Shown: positions 1 through 8,449, counted from the stretch's first letter. The stretch is DNA of 9,688 nt from an uncultured Collinsella sp. (GCA_902496775.1 CABVCF010000080.1:1-9688); one strand, 5' to 3'. Notes: a model not told the origin generated them from the sequence alone. Made by a program: numbers and translations.

Positions 1-398
1 AACTGCGGGAGCGAGCCATCAGCTCAATGTGTTCGGCTGAGATCGGAAATCAACCGACGGTAACAGTACAAGTAAGTAAACGACTCATCCAAATAATTAG
101 GAGAGTTCCGCCTAAAGGGTGACTACACAGGACCCCAGCCGGGGCTGTTTGGGCTACCTCCCAAAACATTCCGCAGGACGCAAAGAGGCTCGCCGCACGA
201 AGTGCGCAGCGAGCCTCTTTGCATGTCCGAGGACACCAATTTAATTTAGCGTGGTTCCCTAAAGGACGACAACGCAGGAGACCCGGCAAGGCCGGGAGCA
301 CTTTGTCTAGCAAACATTCCGCAGCCGCGAAGCGGCGAGGACGTTTGAGAGGCAAAGTGCGTAGGCCTTACCGGGTCTCCGGTGGGAGTTGAGTCCCT
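1..398. other. Gene-free region with tandem structured elements
   Basis: No open frame here looks like a real gene: the candidates lack ribosome binding sites and run through perfect inverted repeats. A short frame open from the left edge and stopping at 120-122 could be the tail of an upstream gene, but I do not recognise it. The stretch is dominated by two related structured units (105-234 and 254-406). It lies just past the 3' end of the pyruvate formate-lyase operon. No classical terminator with a T-run is visible on either strand. Confidence 0.6.
105..234 (+). ncRNA. Candidate structured RNA element, copy 1
   Basis: This is the first of two tandem copies of a structured element; the strand is not certain. 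Four blocks are shared with copy 2 in the same order: GTTCC then CTAAAGG (105-118), GACTACACAGGA (121-132), AAACATTCCGCAG (164-176) and CGAGGAC (228-234). The gap between the second and third blocks is 31 nt here and 32 nt in copy 2. TCC (170-172) can pair with GGA (231-233), closing a loop around a variable terminal stem. In this copy the stem is long: GCAAAGAGGCTCGC (180-193) pairs perfectly with 209-222, CGCAC (194-198) pairs with GTGCG (202-206) around a GAA loop, and GGAC (176-179) pairs with GTCC (225-228). Conserved flanks around a variable-length stem are typical of structured RNA, but transcription is not shown and no known family is recognised. Confidence 0.38.
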
Positions 399-406
399 TT
401 AGAACT
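254..406 (+). ncRNA. Candidate structured RNA element, copy 2
   Basis: The second copy carries GTTCC then CTAAAGG (254-265), GACAACGCAGGA (268-279), AAACATTCCGCAG (312-324) and CGAGGAC (336-342). Its terminal stem is short: GCCGC (324-328), loop GAA, GCGGC (332-336). Outside this the element folds into a nearly continuous hairpin. CAAAC (311-315) pairs with GTTTG (343-347), GCACTTTG (298-305) with CAAAGTGC (353-360), and the 17-nt arm 277-293 with 364-380 at 16 of 17 positions. GTTC and TAAAGG at the 5' edge can pair with CCTTTAGAAC (397-406). The outer arm overlaps the stop codon of the minus-strand glycyl-radical gene, so in that orientation the fold would be its 3' untranslated region. It could be a riboswitch-like pair, a 3' UTR structure or a palindromic repeat; I cannot assign a family. 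Confidence 0.4.
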
Positions 407-650
407 TGTTGTGGAAGGTACGCGCAATGACCTCGTCCTGCTGCTCCTTGGTGAGCGTGTGGAAGTTCACGGCATAGCCGGAAACGCGGATGGTCAGCTG
501 CGGGTACTTCTCGGGGTGAGCCTGAGCGTCGAGCAGCGTCTCACGGTTGAAGACGTTGATGTTCAGGTGGTGGCCACCCTTCTCGGCGTAAGCGTCGAGC
601 ATGTGGACCAGGTTATCGGCCTGGGTCTCGGAAACTTCAGAAACCTTCAT
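399..650 (-). CDS. grcA: Stand-alone glycyl-radical domain of pyruvate formate-lyase (GrcA-like)
   Basis: This 83-residue protein carries the C-terminal domain that pyruvate formate-lyase needs to hold its catalytic glycyl radical. The family motif RVSGYAV lies at residues 55-61, making Gly58 the predicted radical site. The flanks HHLNINV, NRETLLDA and EKYPQLTI closely match the end of E. coli PflB. The start at 650 is chosen over an in-frame ATG at 695 because GAAGGAGA sits just upstream. The 15 extra residues would also come from the hairpin in the gap. Unlike E. coli GrcA (127 residues, with its own N-terminal region), this protein begins with a segment resembling the PflB linker (residues 14-29). 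It therefore looks like the severed C-terminus of the enzyme rather than a spare part. It lies 85 nt after the pfl body, probably on the same mRNA. A PFL-activating enzyme would have to install the radical; none is in the window. Confidence 0.93.
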   Translation of the reverse strand: MKVSEVSETQADNLVHMLDAYAEKGGHHLNINVFNRETLLDAQAHPEKYPQLTIRVSGYAVNFHTLTKEQQDEVIARTFHNKF

Positions 651-664
651 AATGTGTCTCCTTC

Positions 665-700
665 GATTAATAGGCGCCGGCCGAAACCGGCGCACTAATC
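665..700 (-). other. GC-rich hairpin just before the grcA ribosome binding site
   Basis: GCGCCGG (674-680) pairs perfectly with CCGGCGC (687-693) around a 6-nt loop. An outer GATTA (665-669) pairs with TAATC (696-700), leaving a small asymmetric internal loop. On the minus strand the structure ends immediately before the GAAGGAGA ribosome binding site of the glycyl-radical gene. It has no following T-run, so it does not look like a terminator. A role in mRNA stability, processing or keeping the ribosome site accessible is inference. Confidence 0.6.
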
Positions 701-709
701 AGTAATCGT

Positions 710-734
710 TATTGTTAGTATAGCACTAACAATA
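710..734 (-). other. AT-rich 10-bp perfect hairpin just after the pfl stop codon
   Basis: The arms at 710-719 (TATTGTTAGT) and 725-734 are perfect inverted copies with a 5-nt loop. The structure begins one base past the stop codon of the pyruvate formate-lyase body. Together with the GC-rich hairpin 10 nt further on, it almost fills the 85-nt gap between the two subunit genes. It may set the ratio of the two products by protecting or processing the mRNA. Confidence 0.6.
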
Positions 735-735
735 G

Positions 736-2787
<2,052 letters not shown>

Positions 2788-2790
2788 TGT

Positions 2791-2810
2791 GTAACCACGC
2801 TCCTAGTTAC
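2791..2810 (-). promoter_or_regulatory. Small hairpin presenting the pfl ribosome binding site
   Basis: On the minus strand GTAAC pairs with GTTAC, and AGGAG lies in the 10-nt loop, just upstream of the pfl ATG. The stem is only 5 bp, so it may be chance. The AGGAG itself supports the chosen start. Confidence 0.3.
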
Positions 2811-3016
2811 GTGTAATGCGGCGCTCTCTCACACCGCTGCTTATTGAATTCTTGAATGTTCGGCTTGCACTACCGGCTTCTTCCGTTCTTCACCACACGT
2901 TGGTGCAGGAAAAACGTTTGTCCACCTTGGAACTACAACCCAAAACCCAAGATTTCACCCGTCTGAGAAGGATAACATAGCCACCCTCTCCATCTGGGCT
3001 GTTATATGTTTCTTTT

Positions 3017-3043
3017 TTTATATCATAAGGGCGTTTTTTACAA
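3017..3043 (-). promoter_or_regulatory. Possible promoter for the pfl operon
   Basis: On the minus strand TTGTAA (3043-3038) is followed after 15 nt by TATAAA (3022-3017), in an AT-rich stretch about 230 nt before the pfl start. The -10 hexamer is good but the spacer is short, and the implied leader is long. No stronger sigma-70-type pair was seen closer to the gene. Confidence 0.22.
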
Positions 3044-3171
3044 ACCCGCAGGAAATGCGAGCGCAAACAACTACCGTTCACCGATTTGTATGTTATTTTT
3101 CCTTGCCTTTGTACGACATTCACTCTAGCTGTTATGCCAGCTTTAGCAGGGTAAAGTGCCTCTGAGTAGGC

Positions 3172-3263
3172 TTTGGGACATGCCTAACGATCTACCCCTA
3201 ACTTTGCTGGCACCGACGGTGTACGGAGGTCGCCTAAAGGTAGTTTTCTAGGCATGTCCCAAA
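3172..3263. repeat. 92-nt element bounded by 15-bp perfect inverted repeats
   Basis: TTTGGGACATGCCTA (3172-3186) and its exact reverse complement (3249-3263) bound a 62-nt centre. Inside, after symmetrical 5-nt loops, CTACC (3192-3196) pairs with GGTAG (3239-3243). The middle holds the small palindrome CACCG-A-CGGTG (3211-3221). The centre also carries CGCCTAAAGG (3231-3240), a 10-mer that recurs in the structured element near position 109. No target-site duplication is obvious. The compact symmetry suggests a short palindromic repeat, a MITE-like remnant or a structured leader RNA. Which of these it is cannot be decided from one copy. Confidence 0.7.
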
Positions 3264-3290
3264 ATCTACCGCATAGGGTGCGCGTGCAAG

Positions 3291-3348
3291 GGTATCATCT
3301 TTCACCGAAAATAGTTTCTAGTGTTAGGGGTTTTCGGTGGAAGATACC
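3291..3348 (+). promoter_or_regulatory. Dyad over the marR ribosome binding site and start codon
   Basis: CACCGAAAA (3303-3311) and TTTTCGGTG (3331-3339) are perfect inverted copies, with outer arms GGTATC (3291-3296) and GATACC (3343-3348). The loop contains the AGGGG ribosome binding site, and the right arm includes the GTG start codon itself. As DNA this could be an operator for the MarR protein; autoregulation from dyads over the promoter or start is common in the family. As RNA it could hide the start codon. A weak promoter, GTGCAA (3284-3289) with GAAAAT (3307-3312), would place the dyad around the transcription start. Confidence 0.45.
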
Positions 3349-3786
3349 GATTTCCGTGAACTTGGGCGTCAGCTCCTTTCCGAGTTCGGCAGCATGCATC
3401 AGCGCATTTCGCGTTTTGCGGACAAAGCCCTCGGCGGCGAGATGGCCGTCATGCGCGCCCTCATACTCGCCGGCGGTTCGCTCACGCCGAGCGAACTCGC
3501 TGATCGCGCCTGGGTCTCGAGTGCCCGCATCGCCAATATCCTACGCGCCCTCGAGGCCAAGGGCTGGGTCGAGCGCGAGCACTCAAAGACTGACCGTCGT
3601 CGCGTACACGTCATAGTGACCGACAAGGGATTCCAGGATCTCGAAATCAAACGCCGGGAATTCGAGGACCGCACCGCGGCTTTCCTCGAGCAGCTCGGCG
3701 AAACAGATACCCAAGAGATGGTGCGCCTTCTTAGACGTGCCAACGAAATTATCGACCGCAATCAAGAAAGGAGAGATGCCGAGTGA
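3337..3786 (+). CDS. MarR-family transcriptional regulator
   Basis: This 149-residue cytoplasmic DNA-binding protein is a usual length for MarR regulators, which act as dimers. An N-terminal helix (about 5-45) leads into the winged helix-turn-helix. LTPSELADRAWVSSARIANILRALEAKG (residues 49-76) contains the recognition helix. The wing follows at about 77-97, with the family hallmark TDRRRVHVIVTDKG (85-98), and a charged C-terminal dimerisation helix runs to the end. The start is GTG at 3337, with AGGGG six bases upstream and a protein alignment beginning at the first helix. Its stop overlaps the start of the following ABC gene by 4 nt (GTGA), so the genes are translationally coupled. The position suggests it represses its own operon and is released by a ligand, perhaps an exported compound. 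The ligand cannot be read from sequence. Confidence 0.93.
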   Translation: MEDTDFRELGRQLLSEFGSMHQRISRFADKALGGEMAVMRALILAGGSLTPSELADRAWVSSARIANILRALEAKGWVEREHSKTDRRRVHVIVTDKGFQDLEIKRREFEDRTAAFLEQLGETDTQEMVRLLRRANEIIDRNQERRDAE

Positions 3787-6149
3787 GGATTCTCAAGCTC
3801 TTTAAAAAGCATGTCCTGGCACTGTTCGCAGCTATCGTGCTTATCGTAATCAGCTGCAACGCCGATCTGGCGCTACCTACCTATATGAGCGACATCGTCG
3901 ACGTGGGTGTGCAGCAAGGCGGCATCGCCTCGCCCGTACCCGACACCATTCGCGCCGAATCGCTCGACGACCTCGAACTCTTTATGAACGCCAAGGACGC
4001 CAGTGCTGTGGAGGCCGCGTTTAGCAAGGCTGACAAAAACGGCATTCGAACGTACAAGGGTACCGAGGAAGAGCGTGCCGATGGAGGCAAGATTGCCGAC
4101 ATTATGAGCCTGCCCGAGACTGTCGTCCTTTCGCTCGACCAGGGCATTGACGCCAACTCCATGGGCGACATGATGGGCTCGTCCAGCGAGAAAGACAACA
4201 ACGCTGCCCAGGCCATGCCCACCCCCGAACAGATGGCTGCCATGACGCCCGAGCAGCTCGCCGAGATGCAGCAGAAGGCCGCAGCCGCGCAGAGCATGCA
4301 AAAGCAGATCGACGCCGACGGCGGCAAGATCACCATGAAGAGCCTGCGCCTGGGCGTTGAAGGCGGCCTAATCGACCAGGGCAAGCTCGTCGAGGGCGCC
4401 AACGATATGGCAGACAAAATGGGCTCCATGTCGGGCTCCATCGTGACCCAGCGCGCCGTGACCTACGTACAAGAAGAGTACAAAGCGCAGGGCATCGACC
4501 CCGCCGACGTGCAGAACACCTACCTGAGCCGCATGGCGACCACGATGTTTGGGCTGTGCCTGGTGTCGCTCGTCGCCACCATCCTGACCGGTGCCGTGGC
4601 TTCGCGCACCGCCTGCTCCATCGCCCGCGACCTGCGCCGCGAAACCTTCAACAAGGTTATGCACTTCTCGCCGGCCGAGGTGGGCAAGTTTAGCCAGGCC
4701 TCGCTCATCACCCGCTGCACCAACGACATTCAGCAGATTCAGATGGCCGCAACCCTGTTTATCCGCATGTGCCTGATGGCCCCCGTCATGGGCATCGTCG
4801 CTGTCATGCGTGTCCTGGCCAACCACACCGGTCTGGAGTGGACCATCGCCGTGGCCATCATCGCGGTCTCGGCCGTCGTCGGCGTGCTCATGGGCCTCAC
4901 CATGCCCAAGTTCAAAAAGATGCAGAGCTTTGTGGACCGCGTGAACCTTACCGCCCGCGAGCTGCTCGACGGCCTTATGCCCATCCGCTCGTTCAACCGC
5001 GAGGAGCATGAACTCGAGCGCTTTGACAAGGCTTCGCTCGACCTGATGACCACGCAGCTCTACACCAACCGCGCCATGAGCTTTATGATGCCGCTCATGA
5101 TGCTCGTCATGAACTGCATCACCGTGCTTATCGTCTGGTTTGGCGCGCAGGGCGTGTCCGACGGCGTGATGCAGGTCGGCAACATGATGGCATTTATCTC
5201 CTACACCATGCAGATCGTCATGGCGTTTATGATCCTCACCATGGTTTCGGTCATCCTGCCCCGTGCCGAGGTCGCAGCCGAGCGCGTGGAAGAGGTCATC
5301 ACCTGCCCCACGAGTATCAACGACCCCGCCTCGCCCAAACTGCCCGCGGCCAGCGCACCGCGCGGCGAGCTCACCTTCCGTGACGTGAGCTTCCAGTATC
5401 CCGATGCCCGCGCCGACGTCATCAGCGGCGTGAACTTCACCACGCATGCCGGTCAGATGCTCGGCATCATTGGCTCCACGGGCTCGGGCAAGTCCACGCT
5501 CGTGCAGTTGATTCCGCGCCTGTACGACGTCACGGGCGGCAGCATTTCGCTCGACGGCATCGATGTGCGCGACATGACCCTTTCCGAGCTGCGCCGCCGC
5601 ATTGGTTACATCCCGCAGCAGGGACGCCTGTTCTCGGGCACCGTCGAGAGCAACCTCAAGTTTGCCGGCGACATGGTGAGCGACGAGGATATGCGCCAGG
5701 CAGCACGCGTCGCCCAGGCGGAAGACTTTATCGCCGAGCGCGAAGGCGGCTACGACTCCCCCATCAGCCAGGGCGGCTCCAATGTCTCGGGCGGTCAGCG
5801 CCAACGCCTGGCCATCGCCCGCGCCCTGGCCAAAAAGCCCGAGGTCGTGGTGTTCGATGACTCGTTTAGCGCCCTCGACTACAAGACCGACGCTCGCCTG
5901 CGCGAAGAGCTTGCCAAAAACGTTACCGACGCCGCGCTCGTGGTCGTGGCCCAGCGCATCGCAACCATCATGCACGCCGACCAGATCATCGTGCTCGACG
6001 ACGGCCACGTGGTGGGCACCGGTACGCACGAGGAGCTGCTGCGCAGCTGCCCGGCGTACCTGGAGATCGCACAGTCGCAGCTTTCCGCCGAGGAGCTGGG
6101 GCTTACCCAAGAAGAAATTGCAGCCGTCACGGAAGGAGGCGAGCGCTAA
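3783..6149 (+). CDS. ABC exporter half-transporter with degenerate ATPase site and large external insertion
   Basis: This 788-residue fusion of a membrane domain and an ATP-binding domain is typical of multidrug or lipid exporters. The first membrane helix (about 12-32) is followed by an unusual hydrophilic insertion (about 42-250) expected outside the cell. The insertion includes an Ala/Gln/Met-rich, probably helical segment at 139-177. Further membrane helices lie near 251-274, 323-345, 353-373, 432-455 and 467-492. The nucleotide-binding domain has Walker A GSTGSGKST (564-572), signature VSGGQ (668-672) and Walker B VVVFDD (688-693). The catalytic Glu is replaced by Asp693 and the H-loop His by Gln724 (VAQR), so its own site should hydrolyse ATP poorly. 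The downstream partner has the complementary pattern, as in heterodimers of the BmrCD, LmrCD and TM287/288 type. The GTG start overlaps marR and has AAAGGAGAG upstream. The family is about 580 residues, so the extra length is the insertion. The substrate is unknown. Confidence 0.95.
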   Translation: MRILKLFKKHVLALFAAIVLIVISCNADLALPTYMSDIVDVGVQQGGIASPVPDTIRAESLDDLELFMNAKDASAVEAAFSKADKNGIRTYKGTEEERADGGKIADIMSLPETVVLSLDQGIDANSMGDMMGSSSEKDNNAAQAMPTPEQMAAMTPEQLAEMQQKAAAAQSMQKQIDADGGKITMKSLRLGVEGGLIDQGKLVEGANDMADKMGSMSGSIVTQRAVTYVQEEYKAQGIDPADVQNTYLSRMATTMFGLCLVSLVATILTGAVASRTACSIARDLRRETFNKVMHFSPAEVGKFSQASLITRCTNDIQQIQMAATLFIRMCLMAPVMGIVAVMRVLANHTGLEWTIAVAIIAVSAVVGVLMGLTMPKFKKMQSFVDRVNLTARELLDGLMPIRSFNREEHELERFDKASLDLMTTQLYTNRAMSFMMPLMMLVMNCITVLIVWFGAQGVSDGVMQVGNMMAFISYTMQIVMAFMILTMVSVILPRAEVAAERVEEVITCPTSINDPASPKLPAASAPRGELTFRDVSFQYPDARADVISGVNFTTHAGQMLGIIGSTGSGKSTLVQLIPRLYDVTGGSISLDGIDVRDMTLSELRRRIGYIPQQGRLFSGTVESNLKFAGDMVSDEDMRQAARVAQAEDFIAEREGGYDSPISQGGSNVSGGQRQRLAIARALAKKPEVVVFDDSFSALDYKTDARLREELAKNVTDAALVVVAQRIATIMHADQIIVLDDGHVVGTGTHEELLRSCPAYLEIAQSQLSAEELGLTQEEIAAVTEGGER

Positions 6150-8005
6150 TGGCAGACGAGACCAAGACTCAGATTCCCAAGCCCACCCGCCAGCGTGGTC
6201 CCATGGGCCGCATGGGCGGCATGCGTCGCGGCGAAAAGGCCAAGGACTTTAAGGGCACCATGAGGCAACTGCTCGGGTATATCGGCCAGCACAAGATTGC
6301 CGTGTTTGCCGCCGTCGCCTTTGCCGTGTGCTCGGTCATCTTTAACATTGTGGGGCCCAAGGTGCTCGGCCAGGTTACCACCAAACTGTTCGAGGGCTTG
6401 GTTGCCAAGGTCAACGGCACCGGCGATGTCGACTTTGTCTGGATCGCCAAGACGCTCGGCTTTTTGCTCTGTCTGTATCTGGCGAGCTCTGTCTGCAGCC
6501 TGATCCAAGGCTGGCTCATGACCGGCGTCACGCAAAAGATCTGCTACCGAATGCGCAAGGAGATCGCCGCCAAGATCGCTGTCGTTCCGATGAGTTACTT
6601 CAACGGCCACAGCAAGGGCGATGTGCTCAGCCGCATCACCAACGACGTCGATACGCTGGGTCAGTCGCTCAACCAGAGCGTGACGCAGCTTATCACGTCG
6701 GTCACGCAGATTATCGGCGTGCTCATCATGATGCTCTCGATCAGCCTGCCGCTCACCGGCGTCACCGTGCTCACGCTACCGGCAGCCGCAATTATCTTGA
6801 TGGTGATGATTCACTTCTCGCAGCCGTACTTCCGCGAGCAGCAGCAGGTCCTGGGCACCGTCAACGGCATCATCGAGGAGGACTTTGCCGGCCAGAACGT
6901 CATTCAAGTGTTCGACCGCGCCGAGGCCTCAATCGAGGAGTTCGACCGTCAAAACGACCGCCTGTTTATTAGTGGCTGGCGCTCGCAGTTCCTGTCGGGC
7001 CTGATGATGCCGCTTATGAGTCTGGTGGGCAACATGGGTTACGTGGGCGTTGTCGTAGTGGGCGCGCAGCTCGCGCTGACCGGCAATGCCACGCCCGGCG
7101 ACATCCAGAGCTTTATCCAGTACGTGCGCAACTTTACGCAGCCAGTGCAGCAGCTGGGCAACGTGAGCAACACGATGCAGTCGATGGCCGCTGCCACCGA
7201 GCGCGTCTTTGAGTTCCTGGCCGCGCCCGAAGAGGAGCAGAAGGCCGACGCGCAAATTCCCGAAAAGCGTCCCGGCCACGTGGAATTTGACCATGTGAAG
7301 TTTGGCTACACGCCCGACAAGACCATCATCCACGACTTTAGCTGCGAGGCGCAGCCCGGCCAGACCATCGCCATCGTCGGTCCCACCGGCGCCGGCAAGA
7401 CCACGCTCATCAAGCTGCTGCAGCGCTTCTACGATGTGGACGGCGGCTCGCTGCGCGTCGAGGGCATCGACGTGCGCGACTGGGACCGCGCGGCACTTCG
7501 CGGCGAGTTTGCCATGGTGCTGCAGGATACCTGGCTGTTTAACGGCACGATCCGCGAGAACATCCGCTACGGACGCCCCGATGCAAGCGATGCCGAGGTC
7601 GAGGCCGCCGCACGCGCCGCACGCTGCGATCACTTTATCCATACGCTCGCCGGCGGCTACGACTTTATGATCAACGAGGAGGGCACCAACCTGTCGCAGG
7701 GTCAGCGCCAGCTCGTGACCATCGCCCGTGCCATTTTGGCCGACCGCCCGGCGCTGATTCTGGACGAGGCGACCTCCAACGTGGATACCCGCACCGAGGA
7801 GCTCATCCAGCGTGCCATGGATGCGCTAATGCAGGGCCGTACAAGCTTTGTCATCGCGCACCGCCTGTCCACGATCCGCAACGCCGACGTGATCTTGGTA
7901 ATTCGCGACGGCGACATCGTCGAGAAGGGCACGCACGACGAGTTACTCGCCCAAGGCGGCTTCTACGCCGACCTGTACAACTCGCAGTTCGACGAGGCGG
8001 CGTAA
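6149..8005 (+). CDS. ABC exporter half-transporter, catalytically competent partner
   Basis: This 618-residue half-transporter has a basic, Gly/Met/Arg-rich N-terminal tail (about 11-34), probably cytoplasmic. Membrane helices lie near 49-72, 97-122, 176-199, 202-222 and 284-310. The nucleotide-binding domain has Walker A GPTGAGKTT (411-419), Q-loop Q459, Walker B ALILDE (535-540) with the catalytic Glu540, D-loop SNVD (543-546) and H-loop His571. The signature is LSQGQ (515-519) instead of LSGGQ, the second Gly position being Gln. Pairing with the upstream protein would give one proper site (this Walker A/B with the partner's VSGGQ) and one degenerate site. The start ATG overlaps the preceding stop (TAATG) and follows GGAAGGAGG, consistent with balanced co-translation of a heterodimer. 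There is no large external insertion in this subunit. The operon ends at a strong terminator 35 nt later. Confidence 0.96.
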   Translation: MADETKTQIPKPTRQRGPMGRMGGMRRGEKAKDFKGTMRQLLGYIGQHKIAVFAAVAFAVCSVIFNIVGPKVLGQVTTKLFEGLVAKVNGTGDVDFVWIAKTLGFLLCLYLASSVCSLIQGWLMTGVTQKICYRMRKEIAAKIAVVPMSYFNGHSKGDVLSRITNDVDTLGQSLNQSVTQLITSVTQIIGVLIMMLSISLPLTGVTVLTLPAAAIILMVMIHFSQPYFREQQQVLGTVNGIIEEDFAGQNVIQVFDRAEASIEEFDRQNDRLFISGWRSQFLSGLMMPLMSLVGNMGYVGVVVVGAQLALTGNATPGDIQSFIQYVRNFTQPVQQLGNVSNTMQSMAAATERVFEFLAAPEEEQKADAQIPEKRPGHVEFDHVKFGYTPDKTIIHDFSCEAQPGQTIAIVGPTGAGKTTLIKLLQRFYDVDGGSLRVEGIDVRDWDRAALRGEFAMVLQDTWLFNGTIRENIRYGRPDASDAEVEAAARAARCDHFIHTLAGGYDFMINEEGTNLSQGQRQLVTIARAILADRPALILDEATSNVDTRTEELIQRAMDALMQGRTSFVIAHRLSTIRNADVILVIRDGDIVEKGTHDELLAQGGFYADLYNSQFDEAA

Positions 8006-8039
8006 CAACCGGCGGCAAACAACCGCAATGCCCAGAAAA

Positions 8040-8074
8040 CGGGGGCGCAGGACAACCTGCGCCCCCGTTTTTTT
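8040..8074 (+). terminator. Intrinsic terminator of the marR-ABC operon
   Basis: A perfect 12-bp GC-rich stem, CGGGGGCGCAGG (8040-8051) with its complement (8056-8067), closes a 4-nt ACAA loop and is followed by seven T residues (8068-8074). It lies 35 nt after the last ABC stop codon. Four A residues before the stem could give weak activity in the other direction too. Confidence 0.92.
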
Positions 8075-8133
8075 GCTCTGCGGCCCTCGAACCACCTCCC
8101 CTGGAACCTGATTGGCAGCCCCTTCGAGGCCCC

Positions 8134-8364
8134 GTGGGCAAAAAAGGGCAAATATGAGTACTGTTACCTTTTTAGTAACAGCCAAAACAGCCCCAAATGC
8201 CGTTTTCACGGCTTACACGCGTCCCTAAATTGATCAAACAGCCCTATAGCGGACTTATATGTGTTTGCGTTAATAAACATATTTTGCTGTTATGTCTATT
8301 ATTTTGCGAAGGCAATATGATACTAAGATAGCAACCGTACTCATATTTGGCATTTTTTGCCCAC
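8134..8364. repeat. Long imperfect inverted repeat (47-nt arms)
   Basis: The arm 8134-8180 and the reverse complement of 8318-8364 match at 39 of 47 positions. They include the exact shared blocks GTGGGCAAAAAA and CAAATATGAGTAC. The arms are separated by 137 AT-rich nt. Within the left arm CTGTTAC (8161-8167) and GTAACAG (8175-8181) form a smaller perfect dyad that is degraded in the right arm. Read outward from the loop, both arms share an open frame for a short hydrophobic peptide (TVLIF, then FCP), which may be incidental. It could be the remains of a short mobile or palindromic repeat, or paired binding sites. Confidence 0.7.
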
Positions 8365-8449
8365 ATGGTATTTCCCGGGGAACTGACAACAGCCTTAGGG
8401 TCCCGCGCGGCGCCGCTCCCTCCCGGCATTCGCCAACGTTTACCCAGAT

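Larger units (their letters stand above)
2788..3336. other. Divergent intergenic region between pfl and the marR operon
   Basis: This AT-richer gap must hold the promoters for both directions. No convincing gene was found; a minus-strand frame at 2890-3123 has no family resemblance or ribosome binding site. Small dyads include CACCA/TGGTG (2891-2905) and CTTTA/TAAAG around 3141-3156. A tandem TTGAAT-TC-TTGAAT lies near 2844-2857. I saw no clear FNR or Rex consensus site, although pfl is expected to be oxygen- or redox-controlled. The larger structures are listed separately. Confidence 0.6.

Noticed and set aside
3..122. Plus-strand frame open from the left edge to a TGA at 120-122, possibly the tail of an upstream gene
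   Set aside because: Only 39 codons, unlike its neighbours in codon use, and no protein family recognised; it cannot be told from chance.
170..200. Cyclic di-GMP riboswitch, suggested by GGACGCAAAG
   Set aside because: The match lies wholly inside a perfect long stem, and the other conserved parts of the riboswitch are missing.
50..355. 101-codon minus-strand open frame in the structured region
   Set aside because: It crosses two long perfect stems, lacks a ribosome binding site, and its Cys/Arg/Leu-rich translation looks non-biological.
651..695. 15-residue N-terminal extension of the glycyl-radical protein from an ATG at 695
   Set aside because: The ATG at 650 has the GAAGGAGA site at proper spacing, and the extension would be translated from the hairpin.
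2788..3336. ZTP (pfl-motif) riboswitch upstream of pfl
   Set aside because: The conserved GC-rich blocks of that riboswitch could not be found on the minus strand in this gap.
4368..6110. 580-codon minus-strand open frame opposite the first ABC gene
   Set aside because: His/Gly/Ala/Asp-rich antisense shadow; the opposite strand shows all ABC motifs in order.
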